Positions 44,265-55,663 of a stretch of DNA of 64,000 bases are shown in pieces; positions within the stretch are counted from its first letter, which is position 1; the number at the start of each line of letters is the position of its first letter. The stretch is from Canna indica (Eukaryota; Streptophyta; Magnoliopsida; Zingiberales; Cannaceae): the NCBI GenBank assembly GCA_034359265.1, contig CP136894.1, positions 26,194,501 to 26,258,500 of the forward strand, in the 5' to 3' direction. Under the pieces are notes generated by a model. It made no database searches and had not been told where the DNA came from. It was given only the letters and a program-made list of their open reading frames with translations. The translations under genes were made by a program, and so were the position numbers.

Positions 44265-46818
44265 TGTCATGCCCCAAATACAGGGTCATGTGACCGACCA
44301 GGGTATACGTGTCTATACCCCACAACTCATGCACATGCCAACATCATAAGAATAAACAATAGCGGAAAGAAATCAACAAGTTGTTATTTCATCTAGAAAT
44401 CAAAACATGGTTCATCATAAATAAGTTTTGACAAATGAATAAAGTGTGGAAATAATACATCAAGTCCAACAGACCAAATACAATAAAATCTGAATAAATT
44501 GACATTAATGCCATCAAGGGCTACAACTCAAAAAGACCAACAAAAGTGCATGACACACTACCAAAAGACTCGACTACGACCCTAACTAGGACTGTTATGA
44601 GATCATATGACTCCTCTGCCCTCCAGCTGCGCCAAGTGCTCCAGCCCACCTCATCGGTCAGGCTCTACAACACAGAACAACGACAACGAGTGAGTTCAAA
44701 GAACTCAGTGAGTGGTTCTACCAACCCTCACAAAAACAAACATCACAGATAAGATGCATAAGGTAAACCTCCTGACACAAGTAGGAAAATGTCACAAAGG
44801 AGTGACCTACTAACAGGCCATCCGGCCACCACTTGCCCGAAGGCAGCCAACACCCAAACAGTGAAGGATAACATGCCTAAGCCTACCATGCCATAAGGCA
44901 ACAACACATACTAGGATAATCAGGAAGGCTCTCCGAACTTATCCTAGTATAAATAAACTCGGGAGCAATCGGGAAAGGTCCTTCGAACATGCTCCACGAG
45001 ACGCATAGGTTCCATCGGGATTCGCTAGTCTGAACTTGCCCCTTTAAGATATCATAAGAGTAATCGGGTAGGCCCTCCGAGCTTACTCTTAAAAGATATC
45101 ACAAGAATAATCGGGAAAGGTCCTCCGAACTTATTCCTTAAAACTACCTCGGGGATAATCGGGTAGGCCCTCCGAACATATCCCACGAGGCCAAACCAGA
45201 ACAATCGAGAAAGACCCTCTGAACTTGTTCTATAGGTTGGGAATTAGCCACCCAACCTCCCGGGCCTAACCCGTAATCCAGCTCCTCGACGAGCCTCTTC
45301 GTCATTCATAAAGATATGGTGCACCATGACCTAAGTCAATTTTTTCCTTCGGTGTCTCATGGGTGTTCCTATTGGAAAGTGTCTCAACACTCCAATACCC
45401 GATCCCAACATGCATAAACTTCTCATGTTGGTTCATAACAGATTATGCTGACCCTTTTATCCAATTTTAACTATGCAATTAAAATTTAGTTCACCACAAT
45501 TAGGGTTTTATTTTAGGGTTTTATTTTAGCTTATTGTTCTGCCCGAAACCGATGTAGTTAATCTGAATCTGGTCTCCAGGGTGTGTCCTATGTTCCAAAC
45601 TATGTTTTCTGGTTGAAATGATAGGTTACATGACTATGTTCAGAGAAATACAAACACCACAGCAAGCATTACAAAAATAGCACAGATTCATCATCTCAGC
45701 ATGAAATTCCAATAGCATTGAATTTTAGCATGTCATGAAAATAAATTCAAAAATTCACAGAAATTAAATTCTTAATTCACCAACATATCAGAATTACAGT
45801 ATTTACATAATTCTCACAAAAACCATATTTTTAAACAAGATTATCAAGCCCTACCATCATCTTTAATCAAGAACAACCTTTAAGATCAATCATTTAAATC
45901 AAGAAATCATCTTGCAAAAACCTTCGTGCCATCAACAACAAGATCCTAATTTTCACAAAAAACATGATTTTCTCCAAAAATCACAGATTAAATACTAAGC
46001 ATGCTTGAACATATAAGAACTCATTTTAATCATCAATTTGAGATATAAACTACAAGATAATCAAGATCCCTTACTTAGGCATTTCATCAAATACCTTGAG
46101 GGCACCCTTGTTCCACCATTGGCCGAGCACCCCTAGGGGGTTTAGGGTCTCCTCAAACACGGCACACAAAAAGAATGTCGAGCATTCGAGAAATCATCGG
46201 AAAATAAATCAAGATTTCAATAGCCTTCAAGATTGGCTTCAAGAACTCGAAGAAACACGAAAGAAGGAGGGTAAACCACTCACCTAATTAGGAAGGATGA
46301 ATAAAGGAGAAATCCCGGATGACGGCCATCGAATCCGGCTTCAAAAGATGGTGGCTCGACTCAAGGGTGGGAACAAGAGGGGTGGCGACTCACTCCAAGC
46401 CGCCGGCTTCGAGAGAGGGAGAGAAGAAGAGAGAGGGGCTGGCTTCGACTGGCTCCTCTCGGCTCGGCTCCAAAGGGAAGGAAGAGAGGAGAGGGAAGGA
46501 AAGAAGATCGACGGCTGGGCTTGAGGGTGGTTGCTCGCAAGAGAGAGGGAGAGAAGAAGGGGGGCTGGCAGCTCTTACGGCTGGCGGCTGCTCCCTTCTT
46601 CTAAAGCTTGGGTGGCTCCAAATAGGGAGCCACATGCCAAGGGGAGGGGATTTTATACTCCCTCCTCAACCCTAACTCCACTAGCCATTTATCAAACCTG
46701 CATCTACCTCAAGCCGAACCCGAACTCACTAACTTAAATTAACTTAATTAATTATATTTTCCACATAACATGATGAAATTAAATATCTAGGATATAATTA
46801 AATATCTGGGATATTACA
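44265..46818 (-). repeat. Tekay 5' LTR
   Basis: 2,554 bp, plus-strand start TGTCATGCCCC and end GGATATTACA. It holds the hairpin array (44,913-45,235) and a TATA-like element near 46,651-46,658 set between arms GGAGGGGA and TCCCTCC. The purine-rich open frames at 46,300-46,675 are low-complexity and not genes. Confidence 0.83.
44913..45235. repeat. Tandem array of hairpins with covarying stems
   Basis: Six clear units share a core ATCGGGNARGNCCTCCGAAC but differ in flanking arms, which stay complementary: ATACTAGGATAA/TTATCCTAGTAT (about 44,909-44,950), GGAGCA/TGCTCC (44,962-44,996), TAAGAGTAA/TTACTCTTA (45,055-45,091), GAATAA/TTATTC (45,105-45,136), GGGATA/TATCCC (45,152-45,183) and AGAACAA/TTGTTCT (45,198-45,232). 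A degenerate seventh unit lies near 45,007-45,050. Spacing is about 45-60 bp, except across the degenerate unit. Within the core, TCGG and CCGA can also pair. Confidence 0.75.
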
Positions 46819-47038
46819 TGATGAAATTTGGCTTATAGAGTTTAATCTCTTCTTGGTCATACTCATCTATCTCCTTAGTTGGTTGCTTATACTCTACTTG
46901 TATCATTCACCATACATCCATGCCTAGTGATTGTAGGAAGACATTAATACGTATCTTCTAATAGGCATAGTCGTTTCCATCGAACATTGGTGGAGTATGA
47001 GTAGAGGACCCCTGAGCTAGTTGGATTTCACTAGTCAT
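46819..47038 (-). pseudogene. gag: C gag N-terminus, truncated
   Basis: Reads MTSEIQLAQGSSTHTPPMFD, then GNDYAY, stop, KIRINVFLQSLGMDVW, and QPTKEIDEYDQEEIKLY. The stop stands where copia gags have Trp (YAYWK). Only about 70 codons remain before the Tekay junction. Confidence 0.75.
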
Positions 47039-47712
47039 TCTAACTTGTAGGGTAGATGGTTAAATCTAATCCTACGACCTTGCTCTGATACCAAATATTG
47101 AGTGAAATCCCACACTAGAAGGGGGGGTTGAATAGTGTTGGGTCACTTTTCCAATGTACTTCAATTTCTTTTTTAATCAATTCCAACTCCAACCAAATGT
47201 AAGTGCAACTAAGTAATGTTCGTTAGTGAATATGGAGCACAATAATAGACAAACACACAAGGAAATTCTAGCACACGAAAGTATAGTAGTTCGACCAACT
47301 ACCTACTCCACTACCTTGGCTCCAAACCAAGGATTTCTAACCAAGTACTTTATAGATTTTGTGTTTCCCTTTCAATCCAACAGAGGACTCGATTCTCAAC
47401 CCTTTGAGAACTCCTCAAACCTATTCACCTAGGCAAAACACAATTCTACAAAGTAAACCCTAAGTGTTTACACTAGCACACCTAGCAAGCTAACCAATGA
47501 AAACAACTTCAAATAACAATTAAAATTACAAACTTTCAATGCCTCCAACTCCCCGAGACGTTGAGATCGAATCGAAGCCGGAGTTGAGAGAAGATGAGCG
47601 CTTGAGAAATCATTGATCAGAGAAGCGAGCGCAAGCCAATCAAGCACTAGAAGGCATAAATCACTCTTTTGGAAGCATATCTTAGTTGTTAAGTACTATT
47701 AAAAAAGTTAGG

Positions 47713-48120
47713 TGAGGGATATTTATAACCCCTCAACAGAACGGCTCCTCAATGGGCATTTTTTCGCCCGTTGGATGCCGTCCAGTCGCTTGCCGGTCGA
47801 TCGTCGGTCGATCGACGGCCCAGCGACCACTGGCATTCTGCCCTTCTGTCGCTCTGTTCGGTCGACCGGAGGGTTGACTGAATGTGTCATGTTTTAGCTC
47901 CTCTGTTGTTCGATCGACCGAAGTAGACACTGCCAGTTTTTGGCCTCGTTCGATCGACCGAAATAGCCACTGCTAATTTTTGGCATTGTTCAGTCGACCG
48001 ACCGGTCGACCGAAGTAGCCACTGTCGATTTTTTGCATTGTTCGATCGACCGATCGGTTGACCAAAGTGGCTACTGTTATTTTTCTACCCTGTTCGATCG
48101 ATCGGTCGGTCAACCGAACT
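47713..48120 (-). promoter_or_regulatory. C LTR U3: TATA in an inverted repeat plus palindrome array
   Basis: On the plus strand, arms TGAGGG (47713-47718) and CCCTCA (47730-47735) bracket the reversed TATA box ATTTATAA. Upstream in promoter terms (47,780-48,120), units of TTCGATCGACCGA/CGGTCGACCGAAGTAGCCACTG and a TTTTTGGCA spacer recur at about 47,909, 47,948, 47,990, 48,041 and 48,092. Confidence 0.65.
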
Positions 48121-48631
48121 TAGGCTGAGGCTGATTTTTACCTTTTCTTTGTTACATGCTTTTTCATGGGTTTAGTTACCAAGTTTTAACTTGGATAACT
48201 TTACAAATAGGCTTGGGATGAGATCCTTGGGATATATTACAAGATATCTACTTAACCTACATCCGAGCCTTTCTTGACGATCTTTTCCTTCGTATCTCCG
48301 AGCGAAGTTCACCGAAGTTCGCATGCTTATCGTAACCTCACCCTGAACTAAAAACTTCACACCTATATTAAATACTTGTTTGTTATCATCAAAATGAAGA
48401 TCGAAGCCTAAGGGGGGAACCCTTAAACCCAACACCCTAAACCTAGACTCTATCTTCGAGACAAATTCGAGTGCAACGACCAATGTCCTCAATTTTCTGA
48501 TATTTCGGATCACGGACGTCGAGCGCTAACCGACTTGGAACCTGAAAATAATTCTCCATGAAATCATTAGTTCCATGTTTGTTATAATCAAAACCGAAAT
48601 TAAGACCACAGTTGAAAACCTAAGGCCAACA

Positions 48632-48721
48632 CAACGCCCTCAATGACCCGAAGCACACTCCTCGCAAGCTCAGTTTAACATCGAGTCTAGTCCTTGGCCC
48701 TAAATGCGATCTCCAACTGAT
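48632..48721 (-). repeat. E3 array, piece 3
   Basis: One unit starting CAACGCCCTCAATGACCCGA. It closely matches 34,037-34,125 including the uncommon CCCTAAATGCG variant, and ends at the Tekay solo LTR. Confidence 0.7.
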
Positions 48722-49439
48722 TGTCACACCCCAAATCTGGTATGACCAGCTAGGGTATGTCACATACCCCAAAGCCTAACCCCAAAACAAACCGCACATA
48801 ACAAGTAATGAACCTGAACATTTTTATAACATTTCATGACTTAAAAGGAAGACATTAAATTTCAAAAGAAACCAAACCACCAATTCGATAAAATGCTAAA
48901 GGTTCAATTTATTTCAAAACTTTAAGTTTCTAAACAAAAACACCGTAACTAAGGAAAATGCGATAACGAATAAACCGAGTCTACATGATTCATATGACTC
49001 GATAAAGTACGACTGGGCTCGACTCGGTATCTCCCTCGACCATGACATTTCACGAGACCCGCTGCCACCAGCCGCTCTACTGCATCCCGGTACCTCTCTG
49101 GTCTCGCTCAGGTGCTGAAAAATAACAACAATGAGGGATAAGTCCAACTAGGACTTAGTGAGTAGATCAGTCCTCAATCATCCATATCATCATCATGTAA
49201 AATAAAACAACGTAAAATAGGCATTTGAATATAGCAAAATCATGAGAATAAATATCATATGTCTACTGCCACCATGATCATGATAAGCAAACACCAACAG
49301 ATAAATATATATAACCACATGAGTAAAGCAATGCTAATGCAATGTCTCTATCACACGAATGCACCCCCTCTGGACCCGTCGGTCCCACAGCGACATAGGA
49401 TAGGTAGACGGGTGGCTGCCGAACTACCACCCAGCTCAG

Positions 49440-49640
49440 TGCCATCTCTTTGGGGCATACATGTTCTCCCCTCACCGACACTAGCTCTTCCAATCCGTCT
49501 CTTTGGGGCATACATTCCCCTCACCGGTCGGGTCTTTGGACTATCTCTTTGGGGTGTGATCTTCCCTCACCAACCAGACTTTCAAAATTAGGCCAACACT
49601 GTCTCTTTGGGGCATACCCTCCCCTCACCAGCGAAGCTTT
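49440..49640. repeat. 50-bp tandem repeats in the Tekay solo LTR
   Basis: TCTCTTTGGGGCATAC or a variant recurs at about 49,444, 49,497, 49,543 and 49,599, each followed by CCCCTCACC or CCCTCACC. GGGG and CCCC of each unit could pair. Confidence 0.8.
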
Positions 49641-50658
49641 CGGGAAATGCAACAAGCACATCACACACACAGGTATATGTATAATGAAAGATGCGCTAGT
49701 CAACAGATAAATCAGAGATATATTAAGGGCATACCTGAACCTCCACATCCTCATGCCATACATCACAACCATATATATATAATAATAATAATAAAGCTCA
49801 TAATTCATAATTATTCAATATGAATAAGCAAGTCATAAATAAAGGAAATATAGCGCATCCAACAGCGTATGAACATGCCAATCCGGCTAAACACGTATAA
49901 TATGCATAACACCACAAGTATACAATATAAGCACGTAGGTAAGGAAAATAAAGAGCATAAGTGACCCTAGAACAAGATAATACCACTTAGCGACCCTACA
50001 CAATTTAAACCTGCCTTAGTGACCCAAGTGTCATCCTAGGGTTCCAATGTCTCTAGGTGTCCCTAGGATCCTTAATTTCCTAATTGTAGGTCTCTACAAT
50101 TTTACAATAATTAGATATAATTTAATATACCCTAAGAGTGTATTTCCTAGGTGTGAAATTATATCTAGGTCCTCTAGAAATTATCCCTAACATGGTTGGC
50201 CACCCTAGGGTTCTTAAGGTACCACCTAAGAAGGGGCAGCATACCCTTGATCCATCAAATCTTCCTTCTTTCATCAAGACACACACCAAGCATCAAGATT
50301 ATCTAACAACCAACAAGATTCCTAAAGATTTCATCAAGAAACCAAGGGAAAAGAAGGGCGGCACAACAAGGAAGGGGGCGGCCAAATCATCCAAAAATTA
50401 ATCCAATGGATTCACAACGATCACAATAAAATCCTCAATCTGATTATCTAATTCGATACGAGAGAAACACATCAAAAATTAACGAAATCCCCATGACATA
50501 GGGGCGGCGGCATGAATGAGATTTTGGGGGAAAAGGGCTAAATCCACTCACCTCAAGGAAGGAAATCGGAAGGGAAGATGACGCAAGGATCTTCCTACGA
50601 TTGATGCCGACGAACTCGCGAAATTCTGGCTCCAAATCGGCTCCTCCACCTCCGATCC

Positions 50659-50660
<2 letters not shown>

Positions 50661-50735
<75 letters not shown>
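50661..50735. repeat. (CT)n microsatellite
   Basis: Uninterrupted CT dinucleotides for about 75 bases inside the Tekay solo LTR. Confidence 0.97.
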
Positions 50736-50737
<2 letters not shown>

Positions 50738-51068
50738 GTGGCGTGCGACTAAACTGTAGCCGTATGCCCCAATTGGTATTTTATGGACCCTAGTTGGCCC
50801 AAATTACCAAAATGCTCTCACTTACGAGACTCGACTTCTAAAACTCATATCTAATTCGTTCTAGCTCTAATTCGAGATCCGCTTGAAGCTCTAGAGTCGT
50901 CTCGAGGTCCTCTATCATCTTAGCATGCTAAATCACAAAATCATCCAAATTAAAATTTCCATAATTTCCTACGTCAAAAGCTTACTCGGTTCCAATCTCG
51001 AGATTTTCGCCATTCTGCGTTAGCTCGAGCCTACGAAAATTAATTAAATAAATTTTTTGGTCATAACA

Positions 51069-51210
51069 ACGGTCTTCGTTTACCACCGAGCCTAGTCCTC
51101 AACCTCAATCACCGCCATCCCAGGGCCCAACACCCTCAATGACCTGAAGCGCGCTCCTTGCGAGCTCGATTTACACCGAGTCTAGTCCTTAACCCTAGCG
51201 CCACTAGTCT
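51069..51210 (-). repeat. E3 array, piece 4
   Basis: About one and a half units with GTTTACCACCGAGCCTAGTC, CAACACCCTCAATGACCTGA and TTACACCGAGTCTAGTCC. Confidence 0.7.
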
Positions 51211-52380
51211 AAGCACCATCGCCTCCAATCCCAAATTCGAGGAAGATCGACAAATGTCAGAAAGGTAACCTCAATCTTAGCTCTACTTTGGATAGGAATC
51301 TAATTTAGACCCAAAAGTTCATCCGTAACCATAGTGGCGCCGGCTTAGACAAAGAACAACCCAATCAACCCTGGCAAAGTCAGTCGATCACACAACATAG
51401 GCATCTCTCGACATTCAGGCCAAAGGAAGGCCGAACATCACAGTGAGAATTCAAAAGCCACGATAAAAAATCGTCACAAAAAGGAATATGTATATATATT
51501 CACAAAACCCGCGAAAGAGTAGACATACATCCACTGACCCACAGAAGTGAAGTTTACAACATGGAAACAAGTTACTAAAATATATGACAAGGAATAGCTA
51601 TTGGGGGAAAAACACTCCACCACTACAGCAGTCCTATCAGCACTAATGTCACTAAGAGTGGGAGATTCTGATCGGCTGCACTCCATTCTTCCCCTAGCAC
51701 CCCAGACCATGTCCAAGGAGACCAGGAACAATCGTTCATAAAATGGAGGAGGAGTTACGTTGCTGCGTGGAACAAGCCCGACACCAAGGGAAATGCTTAA
51801 CCGTGATCCTGTGGACATCCGCTTTATAGGCCCCCTAGGGCGAAGCTTACCGTGATCCGCTAAGGATGTCCGCTATGTAAGCCCTACAGTGCAAACCCAC
51901 TGCAGACTGTTGGCCTCGAGTCCCTAGCCATCTCAATCGCCACAACTGGCCTTGTGCCTCCTACCTTCCATATAAGCCCAGCAGTGCAAACCCATGACGA
52001 TCTCTGATCTACTCAATACCAGCCCAAGGCTAATTTTTGAAGGACTAGAAACTCACGGCATCTCCCACTCCATACCAAAGCTTGTGAACAAAGAAACAGA
52101 AGAATGAGGGGGCATTTATAGACCCCAGAAGGGGTCGCCCCCCTAATGGTCATTAGCCACTACCCCACTAACGGGGCCACGTCCGTCATCCGACGGCAAG
52201 CACTCAAGTGCCTTGGAAACCAACATCTAAAGTCATAATTACCTTCTTGCCAAAATTAAAAGCTGGACAATCGGTAGGCACACGAAAAGGCCCCCCTTTC
52301 TCCTCACAAACTACCACATTAACTACATAAATGGAAGAGTCACGAGGCGATAAAACCGACACATATTGAGGTTTCCTACA
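51211..52380 (-). other. E3 upstream region with a promoter-like site, no recognised gene
   Basis: In the E1/E2 layout this would be the antisense-ORF end of E3. A TATA-like TCTATAAATG on the minus strand (about 52,114-52,123) lies between GGGG and CCCC arms. A 114-codon frame (51818-51474, minus) shows no known motif. A duplication containing ACCGTGATCC and GACATCCGCT (about 51,799 and 51,850) lies between them. I do not assign a function. Confidence 0.35.
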
Positions 52381-53196
52381 CTAGCAAGTTAGCTAAAAGA
52401 GGAATACGACAAATATCTCAATCGTTGATCAATTCAAAGCCTTATTTGGAAACATAAAATGATTTTAATGATCGAATAAAATATATCCTTAATAATAATT
52501 ATCAAGGATGAATTTCCTAAATTCAAGGTGAATTATAATGTATCCTTTAATACCGAATACTAAAGATACATTATCAATTGTGATCAACGTAATTCCCAAA
52601 TTAATTTTGAAATTAATTCCCAAATTTACCAAGAGAGAATTGTGAGTTAATGGTCATGTGGATCTAATCCGATGAGTCATAACCCTAAGCCCAATTCGGT
52701 TCGCCCTATGTGTGCGACCCTGTAGGTTCACTTAACGTTGGTAGTGGGTCCAAAACTCATTTGCAACCCATATGTCATAAGCGGCCTCTAGCAAGACATT
52801 ATGACTACCCAAGTCAAGTGAAGGTCGGTGATCCGAGCAACCTAACTCACAGTATGATACTATATCCTTTTGTCACGCGATATTTGGATCGAGCATAAGT
52901 CATGGATTACATCATCCTTATATTGGTCAATCTCATTTCTTGATTTCTGAGTAGACTGACATAACAAATGGCATTGCTACTCCTATCAATTCATTTGAGC
53001 ATGTCCATGCATTTCCTCAGTCACACTCATCAAGGGGCCCAGAGATATCTCTATCATATACGAGAGGAACAAATTCCTTCACGTCCGCACATATTCCTCT
53101 ACATGATTCATTCCATGTCCAACTGTAGTCCTTATTACCATCCGGTTAAAGATGATATTAGACTAGGTCAAAATATAGAATTCCTCATGTAGGAAT
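52381..53196. repeat. Unclassified retroelement-like sequence, left half
   Basis: Noncoding. The sequence resumes after the D solo LTR at 54,401. The text style (long AT-rich LTR-like with 'gtgatccgagcaacctaactc') resembles long copia LTRs, and part of it has loose similarity to 57,900-58,300 in reverse. No ORF is supported. Confidence 0.35.
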
Positions 53197-54395
53197 TGTT
53201 AGTGAAATAGTCACAGTAGAGGGAGGGTGAATAGTATGTTATGTAATATTTTAGCCTAATTTTGATTTTAATCGTTTCTTAAACTACTTAGACAATTTAT
53301 CAATTGAAGCAATAAGATGAAACTATAAATACGACAATTAAGTACAAGCACAATAGCCAATGTAAACACAAAGATTTATAGTGGTTCGGCAACACCGCCT
53401 ACTCCACTACCTAAGCTCCGTGCTTAGGATTTCACTCACAAATCCACTAAATTAAGAGTAGCTTACAATCGATGACTTTTCACCAGAAAGACCTACACTC
53501 ACTTCGAAGGCACTTCCACACCCGGAAGTATCCACCTTCACACCGAGTGAGCTTTCCCACCTCAATTCCTAAGGAATACTCCTAACCTAGCTTACACAAG
53601 TGGATTTATACCTTCTATACCAAGGTGACCACCAAATCACAAGACCAAACACTAGGTCTTCTTACACACTTGAGTTATTCAATTTAAAACAAAACAAAAA
53701 ACAACTTTAACACAAGAAGAGAGTAAAGAGAACTTATCACAACAAGAAAAACTCCTCTTCTTAAGCTTGGCAACCTTGAATAGCCCTCGAATGATGATGC
53801 ACTTTGGAATGAGGGACTAAGAGCTAGAAATGAAGGATTAGGTAAAATGAAAGCTTCGGGATGCAAAGATCAACTCAATATGGGCTTAGATCATTAGTGA
53901 GTCTGAGGGAGATACTTTAAAAGGGGTATTTATAACCCCTCACACAAACAGCCTACTCCAATGGGCATTTTTCTGCCTGTTGGCGACTCCCGATCGGTGG
54001 CCAGTTTTGAGGCCTCGCCGATGGATGATCGGCTAATGGTCGGTCGATCGACTATCGATCGCCCATCGACCGAAACCCAAAGAAATTATAGCTTGCTTAT
54101 TCTTCTTACGCGACATTTGTTTTCAGGTTTCGAGTTTCTAAATTTTGCGAAGTGCATACATCTTGGAGACCTACCCTAGTGCTTTTACATTTACTCTAAA
54201 CTCTTTATAAATTACTTCGGTGCACTCGTCGAGCATTTAAAAAATGGCATCGAGACGATGTCATGTGCCACGATATCGATTTCAACCCGATTTCAACTTG
54301 TGACTTTCATGCTTAAAACTTGTTAAACATCGTTTGTTATCATCAAAACAATTATTGAGAGAATTAGAGCGCAAGGGTGAAACCCTTGGCTAACA
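53197..54395 (-). mobile_element. D: solo Sirevirus-like LTR with perfect TSD
   Basis: Plus strand starts TGTTAGTGAAATAG and ends TTGGCTAACA. GGAAT lies directly on both sides (53192-53196 and 54396-54400). Arms AGGGGT (53922-53927) and ACCCCT (53935-53940) bracket the reversed TATA. A palindrome group with GGTCGGTCGATCGAC lies at 54,038-54,075. Confidence 0.9.
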
Positions 54396-54400
54396 GGAAT

Positions 54401-54840
54401 CTAGGGTGACATTAGGTCGAATGACTGACATATCATTACCGCTGGAGATATACTAATGATATAATCCACGTAGTATTCTCACGGTGGGTCTGTCCGACAC
54501 CATGTTCTCCAACATGTGTCTATGATCTGACTTTGATATCACTTATCCATGACTAGTAAAAATATGGTTATCGTCAGTCAGACTGCATACTAATCTTCAC
54601 TCATTATCGTTCCAAGACAATGACCGACTATGGACTATTTAGAATAGGAGTCCAACTACGTACCTTAGGGTTTTACTATCAAGTCTCGTACTTGATGACC
54701 ATTACGCGGAATCAACAATTCAAGGAATCTCTATCAAGTTAAATTTGCTCACAATAAATAACAAGATAAAATAAGTATTCCATTAATTCAAAATGAAAAT
54801 TACAACGATAATATTGTTCCAATAGCCTAGACTGTGGACA
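54401..54840. repeat. Unclassified retroelement-like sequence, right half
   Basis: Continues 52,381-53,196 across the D insertion. The end (54,745-54,830) resembles 24,270-24,345. Confidence 0.35.
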
Positions 54841-55200
54841 GACTAGCACTTTGGGCCTAGCCGGATCATGCCATGTCGAACACAAGGATACTCACGTTCT
54901 TCATTTATTACTAGGGATTCGATAGTAATGAGTCTGACATCTCCGGGATCAACCTCGTCCCATTCTGAGTATATCCCTGCGAGATTGAGAGAGACAATTC
55001 AACATCGGCACGAGACATCCCTAGCCATGCACTATATATAGACACGATGCACATCAGGTATACTCTCGACTCCAATTTCATTCCCACCATCTGGAATTCC
55101 TTCTTACTTTAGCGTCAGAGTGTCTTTATAGATCCCCCGTCGGAGTCGCACCTTACCAAGAGACACACACGACGTAGTGCATCACCCTTGCTTCAGGCGA
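54841..55200 (+). repeat. Tat-type LTR fragment
   Basis: TATA-like CACTATATATAGAC (about 55,029) is followed by TAGCGTCAGAGTGTCTTTAT and ATCCCCCGTCGGAGTCGC, the U5 style also seen in the E2 LTR (15,064-15,105). No PBS is recognisable afterwards. Confidence 0.5.
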
Positions 55201-55663
55201 GAACAACACATTATAAAGCACATTAGAAAAATCACTCACTCTTTTTTTCTTCCACTATTCTTTCTTCTTCTCTAGTCTTTTTTATTTCTCTTCCTCTTTA
55301 TTTTTCTTCTCTTTACTGATTTTTTTTCTCCTTTTTTTTTTCAGGTTACCGGAGTTTCCGTACGCGGATTGAATTCTGTCGAGCCAAGGAATTCAAATCG
55401 AATTCCTCGATGGAATTTGTTAAATTTTTATATATATAAGCATTCTGGCACCTCTAACAAGCGCCAATATGCTTAATAATAATTTTTTAAAATAAACATT
55501 TTGACACCTCTTGCAACTGCTAATATATATGTCAAATTTAGGCTTTCGAAGTTATCCACTACTTTTCGACCCCTACACAAGCGTCTATTTTGACATTTCA
55601 GTTGATGGAAGCGTCAAATGTCATACTATTTTGGCGTCGAAATTTTAATGGTTTGTTGTAGTG
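55201..55663. mobile_element. Possible CACTA-like element right end
   Basis: Ends in the reverse complement of CACTACAACAAACC (55,650-55,663). Subterminal motifs CACCTCTAACAAGCGCC (55,451), CACCTCTTGCAACTGC (55,506) and CTACACAAGCGTC (55,572) recur, as in CACTA subterminal regions. No left terminus is found; the left part is a pyrimidine tract. Confidence 0.4.

Larger units (their letters stand above)
38928..46818 (-). mobile_element. Tekay/Del-type Ty3/gypsy element, partly deleted
   Basis: The 5' LTR on the minus strand is 46818-44265 (starts TGTAATATCCC, ends GGGGCATGACA). PBS 44261-44250. Gag, protease, RT, RNase H and integrase follow to about 39,560. The 3' LTR remnant is 39,575-38,928. 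The integrase end, chromodomain and PPT are deleted, and the 3' LTR is cut at 38,928 by joining to A4. The LTRs share 46,212-46,765 with 38,928-39,320. No TSD can be read. Confidence 0.85.
46819..48434 (-). mobile_element. C: Sirevirus-like copia fragment (5' LTR plus gag start)
   Basis: 5' LTR on the minus strand 48434-47096 (starts TGTTGGGTTTAAGG), PBS TGGTATCAGAGCA at 47093-47081, then gag from ATG at 47038. The gag is cut at 46819 by the Tekay LTR. The LTR sits in the A4 5' LTR. The rest of the element is missing. Confidence 0.75.
34610..48631 (-). mobile_element. A4: minus-strand A-family element, broken by C and Tekay
   Basis: On the minus strand: 5' LTR from 48631 (ends GGCCAACA, then CAACG at 48632-48636) to 48435 and, across the nested insertions, 38927-38810; PBS at about 38807-38796; gag 38741-37478; noncoding region to 34,893; 3' LTR fragment 34892-34610. 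The 3' LTR lacks its U3 palindromes and beyond. The element is non-autonomous like A1. Confidence 0.68.
48722..51068 (-). mobile_element. Solo LTR, Tekay/Del type
   Basis: Plus-strand start TGTCACACCCC and end GGTCATAACA, i.e. a minus-strand LTR starting TGTTATGACC. The 'actaggacttagtgagt' phrase near 49,150 matches the Tekay LTR leader. No PBS, PPT or coding region adjoins it; array sequence lies on both sides. Flanks CTGAT and ACGGT do not match, so it may be a recombinant. Confidence 0.72.

Noticed and set aside
46297..46675. Purine-rich overlapping open frames (118, 81 and 75 codons) in the Tekay 5' LTR
   Set aside because: They are low-complexity GGGAGAGAGG-type sequence inside an LTR, open on both strands, with no protein motif; the partner LTR has a shorter, unrelated version.
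48717..51073. Target-site duplication for the solo Tekay LTR
   Set aside because: CTGAT and ACGGT do not match, and shifting the borders by a few bases does not help.
51474..51818. 114-codon minus-strand frame as a host gene
   Set aside because: No motif, no homologous copy in the window, and it lies in retroelement debris; kept only as part of the E3 upstream region.
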